From assembly GCF_002902945.1 (NCBI RefSeq), contig NZ_CP026104.1:248001-312000 (forward strand): a stretch of 64,000 nt of DNA, written 5' to 3'. Under the pieces are notes generated by a model. The model was not told the origin of the DNA and did no database searches. It worked only from the letters and a program-made list of their open reading frames with translations. Below are positions 62,274-64,000 of the stretch, in pieces; position 1 is the first letter of the stretch; each line of letters starts with the position of its first letter. A program made the translations under genes and the position numbers. Source of the stretch: Paraburkholderia caribensis. GTDB taxonomy: Bacteria > Pseudomonadota > Gammaproteobacteria > Burkholderiales > Burkholderiaceae.

Positions 62274-62576
62274 ATGACATATCTGAACAACGCAGTCTCT
62301 TCAGCCATGGAAACGATCGAATCTGAACCGCAGGTCACCGCGAATCGCCGCGGTGTAGCGTTCACCCTTGTGCACCAGGGACGTCCTGTCGAATGCGTCG
62401 TCACGACCGCTGCGCTCGAGGCCTGGTTCTGGCTCGAGCCACGGGCCACCGAGGCGCGGATGCTGAAAACGTTCAGCGACGGCTACCGGCGCATCCGCGC
62501 CATCGCCGAACGCAGGCTGCTGGCCCATCCAGCCACGACGCTCGAACTGACGCCGGAGGACTTCGCACGGCCCTGA
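62274..62576 (+). CDS. DUF1488-family small protein
   Basis: 100 residues from the ATG at 62274; the ATG at 62307 (METIESEPQ) is also reasonable and neither has a strong ribosome site. GVAFTLVHQGRPVECVVTTA and ALEAWFWLEP match the DUF1488 pattern of a short strand-strand-helix domain with an invariant Cys; the rest is helical (RRIRAIAERRLLAH) and ends in TPEDF. Function is unknown. It follows the integrase by 91 bp on the same strand. Confidence 0.75.
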   Translation: MTYLNNAVSSAMETIESEPQVTANRRGVAFTLVHQGRPVECVVTTAALEAWFWLEPRATEARMLKTFSDGYRRIRAIAERRLLAHPATTLELTPEDFARP

Positions 62577-62703
62577 AGCCGGCAGGTGCAATCCGCTACC
62601 CCGTCGACACTCACAGCCACAGAATCGTCAGTACCCCGCGCATCGCGTCGCGCAGGAGGCCGCGCCCTTCGTGCTTTCCTCCGCTGCCGCGCGCGGCGTC
62701 ACA

Positions 62704-63003
62704 CTACGCGGCGTTGACGGCGTCCTTGAACGAGTTGCCGGCCGTAAACTTGACGGTCTTGGCCGCCGGGATGGTGATCGTCTCGCCCGTCGAGGGATTG
62801 CGTCCGGTGCGCTCCGAACGGGCGCCCGTCGAAAACGATCCGAAGGCGATCAGTTGCACGGCCTCGCCACGTGTGACGGCGGATGTAACCGCCTCGAGAA
62901 TCGCGTCAAGGGCTTCGCCTTCGCCTTCGCCTGTGCTGGCTTTGCTTTCGCCCGTGCTGGCAGCGACTGCGTCGATGAGTTCCTGCCGACGGGCGGGAGC
63001 GAT
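62704..63003 (-). CDS. HU-family DNA-binding protein with an ATC in the start position
   Basis: 99 codons. RRQELIDAVAASTGESKAS opens it, EALDAILEAVTSAV and GEAVQLIAFGSFSTGARSER form the helices and first strands, RTGRNPSTGETITIPAAKTV is the DNA-binding arm with the conserved RNP, and FTAGNSFKDAVNAA ends it. The usual start position reads ATC-GCT-CCC-GCC instead of ATG, with GGGAAGGG just upstream. No ATG, GTG or TTG occurs in this frame after the last stop at about 63067. Residues 12-26 carry a Ser-Thr-Gly-Glu repetition absent from ordinary HU. Either the start is non-standard (or a sequence error), or the gene has just been silenced. HU proteins bend and compact DNA. Confidence 0.75.
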   Translation of the reverse strand: MAPARRQELIDAVAASTGESKASTGEGEGEALDAILEAVTSAVTRGEAVQLIAFGSFSTGARSERTGRNPSTGETITIPAAKTVKFTAGNSFKDAVNAA

Positions 63004-63166
63004 GGCCCTTCCCTGCTCGCTGGGGTCTTGGCGGAGCTGGGTTCGAGGCCGATTCGTGCCAGACAGTTAGTTGCGCATTGCTTTGACCAACATGGCCGGT
63101 GCCGCTGTATGATCCGGCTGCACCGGTGCCCTTCTGGCCCGGGCGCCTACCAGAGGAAACGACACC

Positions 63167-63620
63167 ATGCGCCGAGCCCGACGCATCTCGGCGCGACATT
63201 CGCCCGTGCACGGCACAGGGCTGTTCGCCCTCCAACCTATCGAGGCAGGCGAGCGCCTCATTGAACACAAGGGAGAAATCACCAGCTGGCGACGTGCGGC
63301 CGCGCGTCAGCGGTGGGAGGCCGGGGCACACGTTTGTTTTCGGCCTCTCAAACGGACGCGTCATTGACGGCAGCCGGGGCGGCAACAGCGCACGGTTTCT
63401 GAATCACGCGTGCGAAGCCAACTGCGAGGCCATCGAGGTGGGCGATCGCGTGTTCATTCACGCGCTCACTGCGATCAATCCCGGCGAGGAGCTGTTTATC
63501 GACTATGGCCTTGTCATTGATGGCGAAATCAGCGACGAGATCCGGGCGCAGTACGCATGTCATTGCGCCGCGCTCGCCTGCCGGCGGTCAATGATCGGCG
63601 GTGGCGTCCTTTCCACGTAA
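63167..63620 (+). pseudogene. SET-domain protein lysine methyltransferase, one-base frameshift
   Basis: ATG at 63167 with AGAGGAAA upstream. The first frame reads MRRARRISARHSPVHGTGLF and IEHKGEITSWRRAAARQRWE. The next frame then continues with GHTFVFGLSNGRVIDG, FLNHACEANCEAIEVGDRVF, GEELFIDYGL and the post-SET CHCAALACRR. Removing one G from the four-G run at 63323-63326 restores a continuous protein of about 150 residues. Motifs NHxCxxNC and ELxxDY, which bind SAM and the target lysine, are intact, so only this shift breaks it. It may be a sequencing error in the homopolymer, phase variation, or a young pseudogene. Confidence 0.8.
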
Positions 63621-64000
63621 GCAGAGTAGCGAACTCAGGCGCGAGCGTGCCGACGGACGGATGCTCGCTTCCCGCCAGGTCGACCGGGTCACCATGGTGT
63701 TAGCGACTCGTCAGTGGATGCCTCATGTCGACCCTGAGCCGACCTTCGGAATTCTCCCCCCTCAATGACTGCTTCGAGAGTGCAACCAGACACTGAGTTG
63801 GTGATGAGGGCCGCCTGACTCAGGGATTTTCGGATCAAGGCGCGCCGCTTGAGTCGATCAGCAAGCAATGGGCGGACTCGTGCGGGAACCATGCCGAAGA
63901 CACTATCAATGTCTCAGGTGCAGTCAAGAGTGGGTCCAATTATCCAACGCTCTGACGAACACCGCCTGATGAACGCTTTCGGCGCGTTTTTTACGCGCGC
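63621..64000. other. Right-end stretch without a recognisable gene
   Basis: Short frames occur on both strands (for example 63689-63892, minus) but none has a ribosome site, family motif or convincing composition. Confidence 0.4.

Overview
The window looks like part of a secondary replicon or large genomic island of a Burkholderiaceae bacterium (Paraburkholderia, Caballeronia or Burkholderia type). Reasons: GC-rich coding DNA, a two-partner-secretion/contact-inhibition locus, a KfrA-type coiled-coil DNA-binding protein divergent from a tyrosine recombinase, and HU, H-NS and DUF1488 proteins of the style common there. No rRNA, tRNA or housekeeping gene was recognised; nearly everything is accessory. 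Family assignments come from reading motifs, not from database searches.

Layout. (1) 1-18.5 kb, minus strand: a two-partner-secretion/CDI locus. Transcription runs from a short TpsA-like exoprotein through a TpsB transporter, a parvulin-type periplasmic isomerase and a lipoprotein to a 3909-residue CdiA with a C-terminal GIY-YIG-like nuclease toxin, then its presumed immunity gene. A second, orphan toxin module follows and runs off the left edge, carrying a frameshift. (2) 18.5-25.7 kb: a decayed RES-domain toxin gene, a three-gene envelope operon (OmpA-type lipoprotein, five-helix membrane protein, secreted vWA-like protein) and a CAP-domain lipoprotein. (3) 25.7-27.8 kb: a two-gene Septu-type defence system (ptuA, ptuB). 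(4) 27.8-28.9 kb: remnants of an IS66 transposase, a TauD-type dioxygenase and an H-NS protein. (5) 28.9-44.8 kb: a metal-enzyme and amino-acid oxidation region. It holds a tyrosinase operon with a HEAT protein and an SCO-like copper protein; two converging operons with two opine dehydrogenases, a haem-oxygenase-like oxidase, a PhyH-type dioxygenase, a methyltransferase and a 64-residue protein; and an S53 peptidase/LodA-like quinoprotein/LodB-like flavoprotein operon. (6) 44.8-48.2 kb: sparse DNA with an IS5-type fragment and one membrane-anchored hypothetical protein. (7) 48.2-58.9 kb, all minus strand: a defence island with a HEPN-like protein, a small protein, Gabija (gajA, gajB), a short HEPN protein and a very large nuclease-STAND protein. 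(8) 59-64 kb: kfrA, an integrase, DUF1488, an HU gene with an ATC in the start position, and a frameshifted SET-domain gene.

How parts may work together. In region 1 the TpsB would export one or both exoproteins, with the isomerase keeping them unfolded in the periplasm. In region 5 the SCO-like protein could load copper into tyrosinase. The two opine dehydrogenases probably make an N-(carboxyalkyl) amino acid that the oxidases and methyltransferase tailor. A 16-bp palindrome (GAACA-N6-TGTTC) lies upstream of both opine operons and suggests one shared regulator. The S53 peptidase next to a cysteine tryptophylquinone enzyme recalls maturation proteases of other quinoproteins. The strongest candidates for an undescribed system are the opine cluster, the tyrosinase-HEAT-SCO operon and the HEPN-extended Gabija/STAND island.
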